Assembly (NCBI RefSeq): GCF_035605935.1
Contig: NZ_DATNGK010000008.1
Location: 1-11,445 of the forward strand
Direction: 5' to 3'
Source: Actinocrinis sp035605935
GTDB taxonomy: Bacteria > Actinomycetota > Actinomycetes > Streptomycetales > Catenulisporaceae
DNA length: 11,445 bases
The translations under genes and the position numbers were made by a program. Below are positions 6,231 through 11,445 of this stretch, in pieces (within the stretch, counting starts at the first letter, position 1; the number at the start of each line of letters is the position of its first letter). The notes beneath the pieces were generated by a model, which did not search any database, was not told where the DNA came from, and worked only from the letters and a program-made list of their open reading frames with translations.

Positions 6231-7032
6231 GACGCTCCCCCGGTTGAGCCCCTTCCGGAACCGCGAACGAGTACGGCGGCCACGGACCGGTGAGCTCCAC
6301 ATCCAACCCCGCCTGCCACTCGGTGAGCTGCCGGACGAGGGCGTGGAACGGCTCGGTACGGTCCTGATCGACGAGGTACGCGGCATTAAGGATCATCCAA
6401 TCCCGCCGACCCGTGAGCCGCGGGTCCTGCGCGGGATGCAGCCGGCTCGCCGCGCACAGTGGACGCAGCCTGGCGTGGATCTGCTGCGCCCATTCGCCGG
6501 CCGCGCTCTGTGCGGATTGCCTGGCTGCCAACTTGGCTCGCCGTCGCATCAGGTACGCGCTGCCTGCGCCGGACTGTCCGGTCGGTACGGTCGCGGCGTC
6601 TGGCGCGCTGAGCGAGTCAGCCAACGAGTCGGGGTCCACGTACGCCTTGACTCCCCACTCCGCCCGGCCGGTCACGGCCGCTAGCGCGCTCTGGAAGTCC
6701 CCACGCCTGCCGCGCAACAACTCCCGCACCCCGTCGTCGCTGCTGAACAACGTTGCCAGGCGTACCGGGACGACAGGCCCTCGGGCGGCCGCCGCCGCGA
6801 CGACCGCGTCGTGGGCCCGGGCCGCTGTGGCGAGCCAGTCCAAATTCTCCAAGTGTCCCGCGAGCACATCCGGACCGAATCGTCGGGCATCGACGCTGCC
6901 GACGACGGCCGTCAGCGGTCCCTCGGTCAGGACGCGCACATCCTCACCGGCGACGCCGCGCACCGCCGGTGGCGAGCTGTCCGCGTCTCCTCGGGTTACC
7001 GCGTATAGCCATACGGTCTGACTGCCAGTCAT
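6223..7032 (-). CDS. gvpL: Gas vesicle protein GvpL (GvpF/L family)
   Basis: A 269-residue GvpF/L-family protein. Recognisable segments are VWLYAVT (7-13), GPVVPVRLATLF (85-96), EWGVKAYV (125-132), GSAYLMRRR (157-165), LNAAYLVD (215-222) and GPWPPYSFA (249-257). GvpF and GvpL bind GvpA and sit on the gas-facing side or at the growing edge in other systems; they are thought to chaperone shell subunits. The start is ATG 7032, overlapping the gvpJ stop by 4 nt (ATGA), with a GAGG site upstream. The frame is open to 7449, but that extension lies across gvpJ and is rejected. This copy is named L by its place after gvpJ; the second family member is gvpF at 8001-8792. Confidence 0.93.
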   Translation of the reverse strand: MTGSQTVWLYAVTRGDADSSPPAVRGVAGEDVRVLTEGPLTAVVGSVDARRFGPDVLAGHLENLDWLATAARAHDAVVAAAAARGPVVPVRLATLFSSDDGVRELLRGRRGDFQSALAAVTGRAEWGVKAYVDPDSLADSLSAPDAATVPTGQSGAGSAYLMRRRAKLAARQSAQSAAGEWAQQIHARLRPLCAASRLHPAQDPRLTGRRDWMILNAAYLVDQDRTEPFHALVRQLTEWQAGLDVELTGPWPPYSFAVPEGAQPGERHG

Positions 7033-7430
7033 GAGTTCTTGCCTCGCCGCGCCCGCCGCGGTTCGGGCTCCTCCTCGGCCTCCTCGTGCGCCCGCTGCCC
7101 CTGCTCCTGCGTCTGCTCCGCCGCCGTCAACTCCCGGCGCCCGCGCTCCTTCTGCGCCAACTCGCGCCGCTCCGCATCGCCACGCAGCCAGGGATCGTGC
7201 TCCCACCAGTCGATCCCCACCTCCTTGGCGGTCTCCAGCGACGCGATCACCAGACGCAGCTTGATCGTGAGCAACTCGATGTCGAGCAGGTTCACCCGGA
7301 TGTCGCCGGCGATCACCAGCCCCTTGTCGAGGACTCGTTCCAGGATGTCGCCCAGATTGGTGGCTCGGTCGGCGGACTGCGCCTGCCCGCCGCCGAGCCC
7401 GGAGCCGAAGGGATCGGGGGCCAGCGTCAC
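7029..7430 (-). CDS. gvpJ: Gas vesicle protein GvpJ (GvpA-family paralogue)
   Basis: 133 residues. The GvpA-type core is at about 25-75: LGDILERVLDKGLVIAGDIRV, LLDIELLTIKLRLVIAS and then the GvpJ signature GIDWWEHDPWL (72-82), which separates it from GvpA. Residues 84-133 are a highly charged, probably helical or disordered tail rich in Glu, Gln and Arg, ending in a basic RRARRGK cluster. GvpJ is a minor shell component, possibly marking tips or nucleating assembly. The start is GTG 7430, overlapping the gvpO stop (GTGA), with GGAGGG 7 nt upstream; the end overlaps gvpL by 4 nt. Confidence 0.93.
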   Translation of the reverse strand: MTLAPDPFGSGLGGGQAQSADRATNLGDILERVLDKGLVIAGDIRVNLLDIELLTIKLRLVIASLETAKEVGIDWWEHDPWLRGDAERRELAQKERGRRELTAAEQTQEQGQRAHEEAEEEPEPRRARRGKNS

Positions 7431-7732
7431 GGCGCCGCCCTCCGGTCATCGTCGCCGGTCGCGGCGCGCAGATAGCGGCGCTCGCGCCGGTAGGAGATCA
7501 CTGCACCGTCCAGATCGATCTCGACCTCGTACAAGCCGAGCACGTCCGAGGTGCGGGGGAGCCTGGCCTGTTCCAGTACCTCGATTCCGATCAGCCAGCC
7601 GTCGTCGATGGGCTCCACGGAGGTGACCCCGATGGTCTCCTTGCCGACCATCGACGCGATGATCTTCAGCGCCGCGACGGCAGCCTCTTTGGCTCCGATG
7701 TCCTCGGTCTGCGCGCTGCGTTCCGCCATCAC
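7427..7732 (-). CDS. gvpO: Gas vesicle protein GvpO
   Basis: About 101 residues. The GvpO domain covers roughly 13-92: an N-terminal helix AAVAALKIIASMVG, then GWLIGIEVLEQARLPRTSDV and LGLYEVEIDLDGAVISYRRERRYLR, the family's typical ending. GvpO is a soluble accessory factor required for vesicle formation in haloarchaea; its biochemical role is unknown. Two starts are possible: GTG 7732 with AAGGAG 8 nt upstream, or the adjacent ATG 7729, which overlaps the gvpG stop as TGATG. GTG is preferred because the 8-nt spacing matches neighbouring genes. In the S. coelicolor cluster I remember gvpO as first; here it lies between gvpG and gvpJ. Confidence 0.9.
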   Translation of the reverse strand: MMAERSAQTEDIGAKEAAVAALKIIASMVGKETIGVTSVEPIDDGWLIGIEVLEQARLPRTSDVLGLYEVEIDLDGAVISYRRERRYLRAATGDDDRRAAP

Positions 7733-7998
7733 CGCTCACTCTCCTTCGGCTCTCGCGTCACCGCCTCCGGGGGACGCGGCTGCACCATCGCCTGCGTGAC
7801 CGACGCCTCCAGGCGGGCCGCTTCCTCGGGGTCGATCTGTCCCTGCCGCTCCGCTTCATCGAGTGCTTCGAGTCGGTGGCGTACCGCAGCGGGATCACGC
7901 GTTTCGGAGTCGACCTGATGCTGGATCAGCCGGCCTACGCTGATCAGCCCGCGCATGGGCGCCAGCGGGAGGCCGACCGTCCAGGACAGCAAACCCAT
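7729..7998 (-). CDS. gvpG: Gas vesicle protein GvpG
   Basis: An 89-residue protein with the GvpG pattern: an N-terminal hydrophobic stretch, LLSWTVGLPLAPMRGLISVG (3-22), then a predicted coiled helix rich in Glu, Arg and Gln (about 23-72) that includes VRHRLEALDEAERQGQIDPEE, ending in a charged tail. GvpG is an accessory assembly protein that in other systems interacts with GvpF/L proteins and GvpA. The start is ATG 7998, 2 nt after the gvpF stop, with GAGGG 6 nt upstream; it overlaps the gvpO start. The neighbours fit the conserved F-G pairing. Confidence 0.92.
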   Translation of the reverse strand: MGLLSWTVGLPLAPMRGLISVGRLIQHQVDSETRDPAAVRHRLEALDEAERQGQIDPEEAARLEASVTQAMVQPRPPEAVTREPKESER

Positions 7999-8000
7999 GG

Positions 8001-8792
8001 CTATCCCTCGGGGCCGCGGCCGGCGACGAAGTCGTAGGCCGCCACCGGACCGAGCACGTTCAGGTCGATGCGGCCGCGCTGCTGCTCGGCCCAGTCGTCA
8101 ACCGCTTGTTGGAACGCGTCGCGCTTGTCCGTGTCAACGAGGTAGGCCACGTACACCGCGTCGCGTTCGTGCGTCGCCTCACGCAGCGCCGTGTCGAGCT
8201 CCAACGGCCGCAGCGCCTCGACCAGCGATGCGGTGTCCTGTTCGCGCTTGGCCGAGATCGCCCGGGTCAGGATTTCGCCGAGCTGGATCCGCTCGTTGCG
8301 GGTGGCGTCCTCGGGCGCGCCCGCGATCGCCTGTCGCAACCGCTCGGCGTCGGCGTTCTCGTTAAGCAGTTCGCGAAGGATCGCGCTTTCCTCGTAGCGA
8401 CCCTTGACGATGTACTCCTCGCGGCCTTCCAGCAGCCGCAGCGCCTGCGCGAACTCGTCGTGGTTCGGGGCCAGTAGCTCGTCGGTGACCGCCTGCCGGT
8501 CGGCCAGCACGGCGCCGAAGCGCAGCGGCAAGACGGGCATCGCCGCGGCCGTGGCGTCGAGCAGCCGCGCGTGCGCGGAGAAATCAGCCGGCGTCCCGAG
8601 CCCGCGGTCCACCGGGATCTCGCTGACCAACGCCGCGACGTCGTCGTGCGCGATCACCTCGACCCGGGCCGGAGGTTCGCCGACGCCTTGCGCTTGATCC
8701 GTGGTCTCAACGTCCGCCGGCGCGATGCCGTAGACGTATATCGCCGTGCGCTGCCCGCTCTCGGCCTGCTTGACGGAAGTCTCGGCAGCCAT
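8001..8792 (-). CDS. gvpF: Gas vesicle protein GvpF (GvpF/L family)
   Basis: A 263-residue GvpF/L-family protein. Motifs are YVYGI (19-23), MPVLPLRFG (85-93), EEYIVKGRYEE (125-135), VYVAYLVD (213-220) and GPVAAYDFV (248-256). The N-terminal half forms the first ferredoxin-like domain, the middle (about 135-205) is helical with many charged residues, and the C-terminus forms the second domain. It is expected to bind GvpA during shell growth. An ATG at 8798 would overlap gvpA by 4 nt, but GGAGG at 8801-8805 is only 2 nt from it; the ATG at 8792 has an 8-nt spacing and is chosen. It lies directly after gvpA and 2 nt before gvpG. Confidence 0.92.
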   Translation of the reverse strand: MAAETSVKQAESGQRTAIYVYGIAPADVETTDQAQGVGEPPARVEVIAHDDVAALVSEIPVDRGLGTPADFSAHARLLDATAAAMPVLPLRFGAVLADRQAVTDELLAPNHDEFAQALRLLEGREEYIVKGRYEESAILRELLNENADAERLRQAIAGAPEDATRNERIQLGEILTRAISAKREQDTASLVEALRPLELDTALREATHERDAVYVAYLVDTDKRDAFQQAVDDWAEQQRGRIDLNVLGPVAAYDFVAGRGPEG

Positions 8793-8794
8793 GC

Positions 8795-9196
8795 TCATCG
8801 CCTCCGATCCCGCTCGGCGCGTTCGCGGTCGCGGTCGCGGCCGTTCTCGGACTCGCCGCCGGACAGCAGTCCGGTCAGCTTCTCGCCGGCGGCCTCAAGC
8901 GCGCCGGCCGTGCGCGATTTCGCGCCACCCTCGTTGATGTCGTCGAGCAGGTCCGGCAGGCCGTGCTGCTGCCCCTCGGTCAAGTCGAGGCGGTTGACGG
9001 CCTCAGCGAACCGCAGATAGGTGTCGACGCTCGCGATCACCACGCGTGCGTCGATCGTCAGCAGTTCGATGCCCACCAGCGACACCCGCACATAGGCGTC
9101 GATGACTAGACCCTTGTCGAGGATCGTGTCGATCACGTCGGCCAGGCTGCTGGCATTCGGCCGGTCGAGGCCGCCGCCCGCAGATTGCACGGTCAT
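8795..9196 (-). CDS. gvpA: Gas vesicle major shell protein GvpA
   Basis: 133 residues. Residues 17-72 are the GvpA core: SLADVIDTILDKGLVIDAY, VRVSLVGIELLTIDARVVIA, then SVDTYLRFAEAVNRLDL, which is diagnostic for actinobacterial GvpA as opposed to GvpJ or GvpS. This small amphipathic subunit polymerises into the ribbed, gas-permeable protein wall. Residues 73-133 are an extension beyond the roughly 70-residue cyanobacterial form, with an Ala/Gly-rich helix and a terminal Arg/Asp/Glu run. The start is ATG 9196, overlapping the gvpZ stop (ATGA), with AGGAGG 7 nt upstream. It is third in the operon and has no visible promoter of its own, although it should be the most abundant product. Confidence 0.95.
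   Translation of the reverse strand: MTVQSAGGGLDRPNASSLADVIDTILDKGLVIDAYVRVSLVGIELLTIDARVVIASVDTYLRFAEAVNRLDLTEGQQHGLPDLLDDINEGGAKSRTAGALEAAGEKLTGLLSGGESENGRDRDRERAERDRRR
8801..8805 (-). promoter_or_regulatory. Ribosome binding site deciding the gvpF start
   Basis: GGAGG on the minus strand lies 8 nt before ATG 8792 but only 2 nt before ATG 8798. The usual spacing of 5-10 nt favours 8792, making GvpF two residues shorter than the longest frame. Confidence 0.6.
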
Positions 9197-10170
9197 GAGC
9201 GCTCCTCCTCGTCCTCCTCTTCGTCCTGCTCGTCGTACTCTTCGTCGTCTTCGCCCTCGTCTTCGTCTTCTTCGTCTCGGTATTCGTCCTGGTCTTCGTA
9301 CTGCTCGTCCTCATCGTCGCCGGGCCGGGAGACGACCTTGCCGTCACGGATCTCGCCACGCCAGCCCTCGACGTCATCCGGGTGCAGCAAGGTGTTGGTC
9401 ATCACGTGCCGCTGGAAGTGCTTGAGTTCCAGGCGCACCCTGCGTCCCTGAGCCCGCCACATGTTCCCGGTCCGCTCGAAGAGCCCCTGGGGGTGATATT
9501 CGAGCACCACGATGACCTTGGTGAGATCGGGCGCGAGTTCGTGGAAGGTCACCGCGCCGTCCACGTACCCCTTCTCGCCCTTGGACCGCCACACGATCCG
9601 CTCGTCGGGCACCTGCTCGCGGATCGTGGCCTGCCAGCTGCGGTGCGACCAGAAGATCTGCGCCTTCCAGCTGAGCTTCTCCTCGGAGAGCTGCTCGACG
9701 CTCTCCACCTTCTTCATGAAGGACGGGAAGTCGCCGAACCGGGTGAACTGGTCGTAGACGACGTCGATCGGGGCGCCCACCTCGATCGACTCCACGATGT
9801 TGGTGATCTTCGCGTGGCCGCCCTTGCCGGACTTGCCGGAGGACTTGCCACCTGAGGTCAGCGCCTCGAGCACGCCGCTGCCTGCCTCTTTGAGCTTGCT
9901 CTTGGTGCCCTCCACGCCTGCGCTGAGCGCGGCGGACGGCGCGGCCTTCAGCGCCTTCGCGCCGACCGATGCGATGGCGTTCCCGCCGTTTGAGCCACTG
10001 GTGACGTCGCCGAGCTTTCCGACCGTGCTGCCGACCTTGTCGGTGAGGTTGGAAACCGCGCGCTGGGCGAGGGCGTCGACCAAGTGCTGTACCGACTCGC
10101 GCAAGTGGTCTGCGGGCTGCGCTACGTCGGTTGCCCGCTTCGCCGTTCCTTCAACTGCCTTGGTTGCCAC
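9193..10170 (-). CDS. gvpZ: SRPBCC-domain gas vesicle cluster protein (GvpZ-like)
   Basis: 325 residues in four parts. Residues 1-55 are a helical segment with Leu/Val heptad-like spacing. Residues 56-120 are a Gly/Ser/Ala/Lys-rich linker. Residues about 122-260 are an SRPBCC domain of the cyclase/dehydrase (COG5637-like) type: AKITNIVESIEV, VYDQFTRFGDFPSFMKKVESV, then VWRSKG and VTFHELAPDLTKVIVVLEY. Residues 284-325 are a tail in which 31 of 42 residues are Asp or Glu. SRPBCC folds hold hydrophobic ligands in a deep pocket; no enzymatic residues can be named. The start is GTG 10170, because GGAGG at 10179-10183 lies 8 nt before it; the GTG at 10179 overlaps that ribosome site. The name gvpZ follows the Streptomyces cluster as I remember it. 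Its role in vesicle formation is not established. Confidence 0.85.
   Translation of the reverse strand: MATKAVEGTAKRATDVAQPADHLRESVQHLVDALAQRAVSNLTDKVGSTVGKLGDVTSGSNGGNAIASVGAKALKAAPSAALSAGVEGTKSKLKEAGSGVLEALTSGGKSSGKSGKGGHAKITNIVESIEVGAPIDVVYDQFTRFGDFPSFMKKVESVEQLSEEKLSWKAQIFWSHRSWQATIREQVPDERIVWRSKGEKGYVDGAVTFHELAPDLTKVIVVLEYHPQGLFERTGNMWRAQGRRVRLELKHFQRHVMTNTLLHPDDVEGWRGEIRDGKVVSRPGDDEDEQYEDQDEYRDEEDEDEGEDDEEYDEQDEEEDEEERS
9196..9321 (-). repeat. Low-complexity GAG/GAC/GAA tract coding for the GvpZ acidic tail
   Basis: The minus strand is a run of Asp and Glu codons interrupted by four Gln/Tyr pairs or singles and few Arg. The plus strand is correspondingly rich in tcttcgtc-like triplets and shows a spurious serine-rich frame. 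Such tracts are prone to slippage and length change between strains. Confidence 0.75.
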
Positions 10171-10175
10171 GACCG

Positions 10176-10967
10176 TCACCTCCGGGTGCGGCGCTCGGCC
10201 GTGCCGCTCGTCGCGGTGCTCGAGCGGGTCGTTCGGCGGGCGGTAGCGGTACGCGGCTTCTCGGTGCGAGCCTCCGCGGCGCCGGTGCGCCGTTTCGCAG
10301 GTTCGGACCGACGCGATTGCGCCGGCTCAGCGCGACGGCGTTCCGCGGCGGCGCTGCTGCGCCGTTGCGCGGGCTCGGGCCGGCGGCGGGTTACCGGCCG
10401 GTACTCCTCGGGCTCGTCTTCGTCCTCTTGATCGTGATCCGACTCTTCGTCCGACTCACCGTCATCGTCGTCGTGCTTCTGCCCGCGGCCTTCGTCGCGC
10501 CCGCGCTTGGCCTTTTCCGGTTCCGCGGCTCGCCGCTTTCGCCCTCGGGCCCGGTCCGGCTCCCGCTCCTGCTCTTCCTCGTCTTCGTGCTCGTCCGAGT
10601 GCTCCGACTCGTCCGGCTCCTCCGACTCGTCTGACTCGTCCGGTCGCTCTTGATCGGCGCCGTTCTTGTCGGCGCTCGAGCTGCCGGAAAGCCGCTCGGT
10701 CAACGCGTCGATCCGGCGACTGGCAGCCGCTGTGGCCGCGTTTTTGGCCGCGGACGTGAGTTCTCCGCGCACGCTGCCGACCAGGTCCTCGATCGGCCCG
10801 GACGCGCCGAGTCCATCGACCGCGCGCCGCGCCAGCTCGCCCGGCGACTTGGCCAGACCGCCCGTCATCCCCGCCGCTGCGACCATGAGGGCGAGCCTCA
10901 TCTTCTTCGTGCGCCCCATGAAATAGCCGGCCGCCACCCCCGCCGCGACCCTGGTTCCAGCTTTCAT
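10176..10967 (-). CDS. gvpY: Gas vesicle cluster protein with charged disordered tail (GvpY-like)
   Basis: A 263-residue protein, first gene of the operon. Residues 5-19 and 24-38 are two Gly/Ala-rich hydrophobic stretches separated by a basic RTKKMR, suggesting membrane or surface association through a helical hairpin. Residues 43-95 are amphipathic helix. From 100 on the sequence is polar and of alternating charge: acidic 105-138, basic 139-164, acidic 165-188, then Arg-rich 190-263 with three RR-x-EPA-(Q/K) repeats. It resembles proteins often mis-annotated as primase because of the low-complexity tail; I see no primase motif. The start is ATG 10967 with AGGAGG 7 nt upstream, and the stop overlaps the region before gvpZ. 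The gvpY name rests on its place before the SRPBCC gene; function unknown. Confidence 0.8.
   Translation of the reverse strand: MKAGTRVAAGVAAGYFMGRTKKMRLALMVAAAGMTGGLAKSPGELARRAVDGLGASGPIEDLVGSVRGELTSAAKNAATAAASRRIDALTERLSGSSSADKNGADQERPDESDESEEPDESEHSDEHEDEEEQEREPDRARGRKRRAAEPEKAKRGRDEGRGQKHDDDDGESDEESDHDQEDEDEPEEYRPVTRRRPEPAQRRSSAAAERRRAEPAQSRRSEPAKRRTGAAEARTEKPRTATARRTTRSSTATSGTAERRTRR
10179..10183 (-). promoter_or_regulatory. Ribosome binding site deciding the gvpZ start
   Basis: GGAGG on the minus strand touches the GTG at 10179 (no spacing) but is 8 nt from the in-frame GTG at 10170. It therefore favours 10170 and shortens GvpZ by three residues. Confidence 0.6.
10287..10388 (-). repeat. 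RR-x-EPA-(Q/K) repeats in the GvpY tail
   Basis: Residues 194-227 of GvpY contain three copies of a short unit: RRRPEPAQRR, RRRAEPAQSRR and RRSEPAKRR. Each pairs arginines around EPA. A further related EPEKAKR lies at 149-155. Confidence 0.7.
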
Positions 10968-11004
10968 CGTGCGGCCTCCTGTGCCGTTGCTGAGGCCTCA
11001 CGCG

Positions 11005-11028
11005 TTTCCCGGCAATCCGGTAGTAAAC
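11005..11028 (-). promoter_or_regulatory. Sigma-B-like promoter for the gas vesicle operon
   Basis: On the minus strand GTTT (11025-11028) is followed, after 14 nt, by GGGAAA (11005-11010). The stress sigma factors of actinomycetes (SigB/SigF group) use GTTT-N14-16-GGGTAY, so five of the key bases agree and the T of GGGTA is changed. Transcription would start about 30 nt before the gvpY ATG. The element is embedded in an imperfect palindrome, CGTTT..CCGG..CCGG..AAACG (11003-11029), that could also bind a regulator. No good vegetative -10/-35 pair is seen in this gap. Confidence 0.4.
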
Positions 11029-11041
11029 GGGTTTAAATCTG

Positions 11042-11077
11042 ACGGCCCTTCATATTCAGGTATGAAGAGAGAGCCGT
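11042..11077 (-). other. Stem-loop between the MFS gene and the gas vesicle operon
   Basis: CTTCATA (11048-11054) pairs with TATGAAG (11061-11067) around a 6-nt loop, and ACGGC (11042-11046) pairs with GCCGT (11073-11077) outside it. It begins about 25 nt after the MFS stop codon. It lacks a U-tract, so it may be a weak terminator of the MFS transcript or an operator upstream of the gas vesicle promoter. Confidence 0.5.
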
Positions 11078-11102
11078 GGAGCTACAACGGATTTGAGTGG
11101 AT

Positions 11103-11445
11103 CTACGCCGCGGCGGTCGGCACGTCGCGCATGCGGCGCAGCGGTGAGAAGAAGACGAAAAGCGCGGCCGCCCAGCCGCCGATCGCGGCGACGAACAGCG
11201 TGGGGCGCAGGCCGATCGCGGTGCCGAGCAGCCCGCCGAACAGCGCCCCGATCGGCAACGTGCCCCACACGATCCAGCGCACCGAGGCGTTCATCCTGCC
11301 GAGCAGTTCCGGCGGGCAGATCGATTGGCGATACGAGACCTGCGCGACGTTGTAGACCACGGCGGACATCCAGAAGGCCACGTACCCGAACCCGAAGAGC
11401 AACAGGCCCCAGCGCGGCTGCGCGCCCGCGATCATCAGCCCGAAC
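11103..11445 (-). CDS. MFS transporter, C-terminal part
   Basis: The reading frame enters at the window edge and ends with TAG at 11103-11105; about 113 residues are visible and the gene begins beyond the window. Three hydrophobic stretches that fit the last transmembrane helices are seen: LLLFGFGYVAFWMSAVVY, IVWGTLPIGALFGGLLG and LFVAAIGGWAAALFVFF. Between them lies YRQSICPPELLGRMNASVRW, a conserved cytoplasmic loop of the MFS_3/EntS-like drug and siderophore exporters. It would export a small molecule using the proton gradient; the substrate is unknown. It is on the same strand as the gas vesicle operon, 135 nt upstream, and is probably a separate transcription unit. Confidence 0.88.
   Translation of the reverse strand, partial: FGLMIAGAQPRWGLLLFGFGYVAFWMSAVVYNVAQVSYRQSICPPELLGRMNASVRWIVWGTLPIGALFGGLLGTAIGLRPTLFVAAIGGWAAALFVFFSPLRRMRDVPTAAA

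Noticed and set aside
7033..7449. N-terminal extension of GvpL to 7449
   Set aside because: It lies entirely across gvpJ in another frame; ATG 7032 starts the GvpF/L domain and overlaps the gvpJ stop as ATGA.
9200..9330. Possible CRISPR or tandem-repeat array in the tcttcgtc-rich tract
   Set aside because: Irregular Asp/Glu codon run with no fixed repeat-spacer unit; it encodes the GvpZ tail in frame.
9185..9451. Plus-strand frame with a long serine run
   Set aside because: It is the antisense reading of the GvpZ acidic-tail codons; composition is an artefact and there is no ribosome site or family match.
10131..10634. Plus-strand frame rich in Leu/Val/Arg that looks membrane-like at its end
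   Set aside because: It is the antisense of the GvpY charged tail (GAG/GAC codons read backwards give Leu/Val); no plausible start.

Overview
The window is GC-rich chromosomal DNA from an actinomycete, most likely a Streptomyces relative. Evidence for this is the strong G/C bias at third codon positions, frequent GTG starts, the tRNA-Gln type, the M3 peptidase type and a gas vesicle gene set of the soil-actinomycete kind (GvpA, J and S paralogues, two GvpF/L proteins, GvpO, G and K, plus the two extra genes called gvpY and gvpZ in Streptomyces). The genus cannot be fixed from the sequence alone.

Layout. Positions 1-285 (+) hold the C-terminal end of an M3-family oligopeptidase. Everything after it is on the minus strand, transcribed from right to left. 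Positions 373-444 are tRNA-Gln(CTG) with its own intrinsic terminator (337-362). Positions 559-5396 are a housekeeping block in the order cimA (citramalate synthase), a fumarylacetoacetate-hydrolase-family protein, gltX (glutamyl-tRNA synthetase) and a HAD phosphatase, with gaps of 91, 24 and 13 nt. A large hairpin spans the cimA stop codon. A 337-nt gap (5397-5733) holds a strong terminator for the genes upstream and a cluster of repeated GTGCYTRATCA elements that could be the cimA control region.

Positions 5734-10967 are the accessory part: a compact ten-gene gas vesicle operon read gvpY-gvpZ-gvpA-gvpF-gvpG-gvpO-gvpJ-gvpL-gvpS-gvpK. Nearly every junction is an overlapping stop/start or a 2-nt gap, so it is probably one transcript. 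It would start at a sigma-B-like promoter (11005-11028) and end at the terminator at 5511-5544. GvpA would build the shell. GvpJ and GvpS are shell paralogues likely used for nucleation or minor positions. GvpF, L, G, K and O are accessory assembly proteins. GvpY (membrane-proximal N-terminus, alternating acidic and basic disordered tail) and GvpZ (SRPBCC domain, poly-acidic tail) are the poorly understood pair. Beyond the operon, 11103-11445 is the C-terminus of an MFS exporter.

The most interesting points are the Y/Z pair with opposite-charge disordered tails at the head of the operon, the gene order (differing from the order I remember for Streptomyces coelicolor), the sigma-B-like promoter in a palindromic sequence, and the repeated operator-like motifs upstream of cimA. 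Everything here was read by eye; no database search or folding calculation was run.
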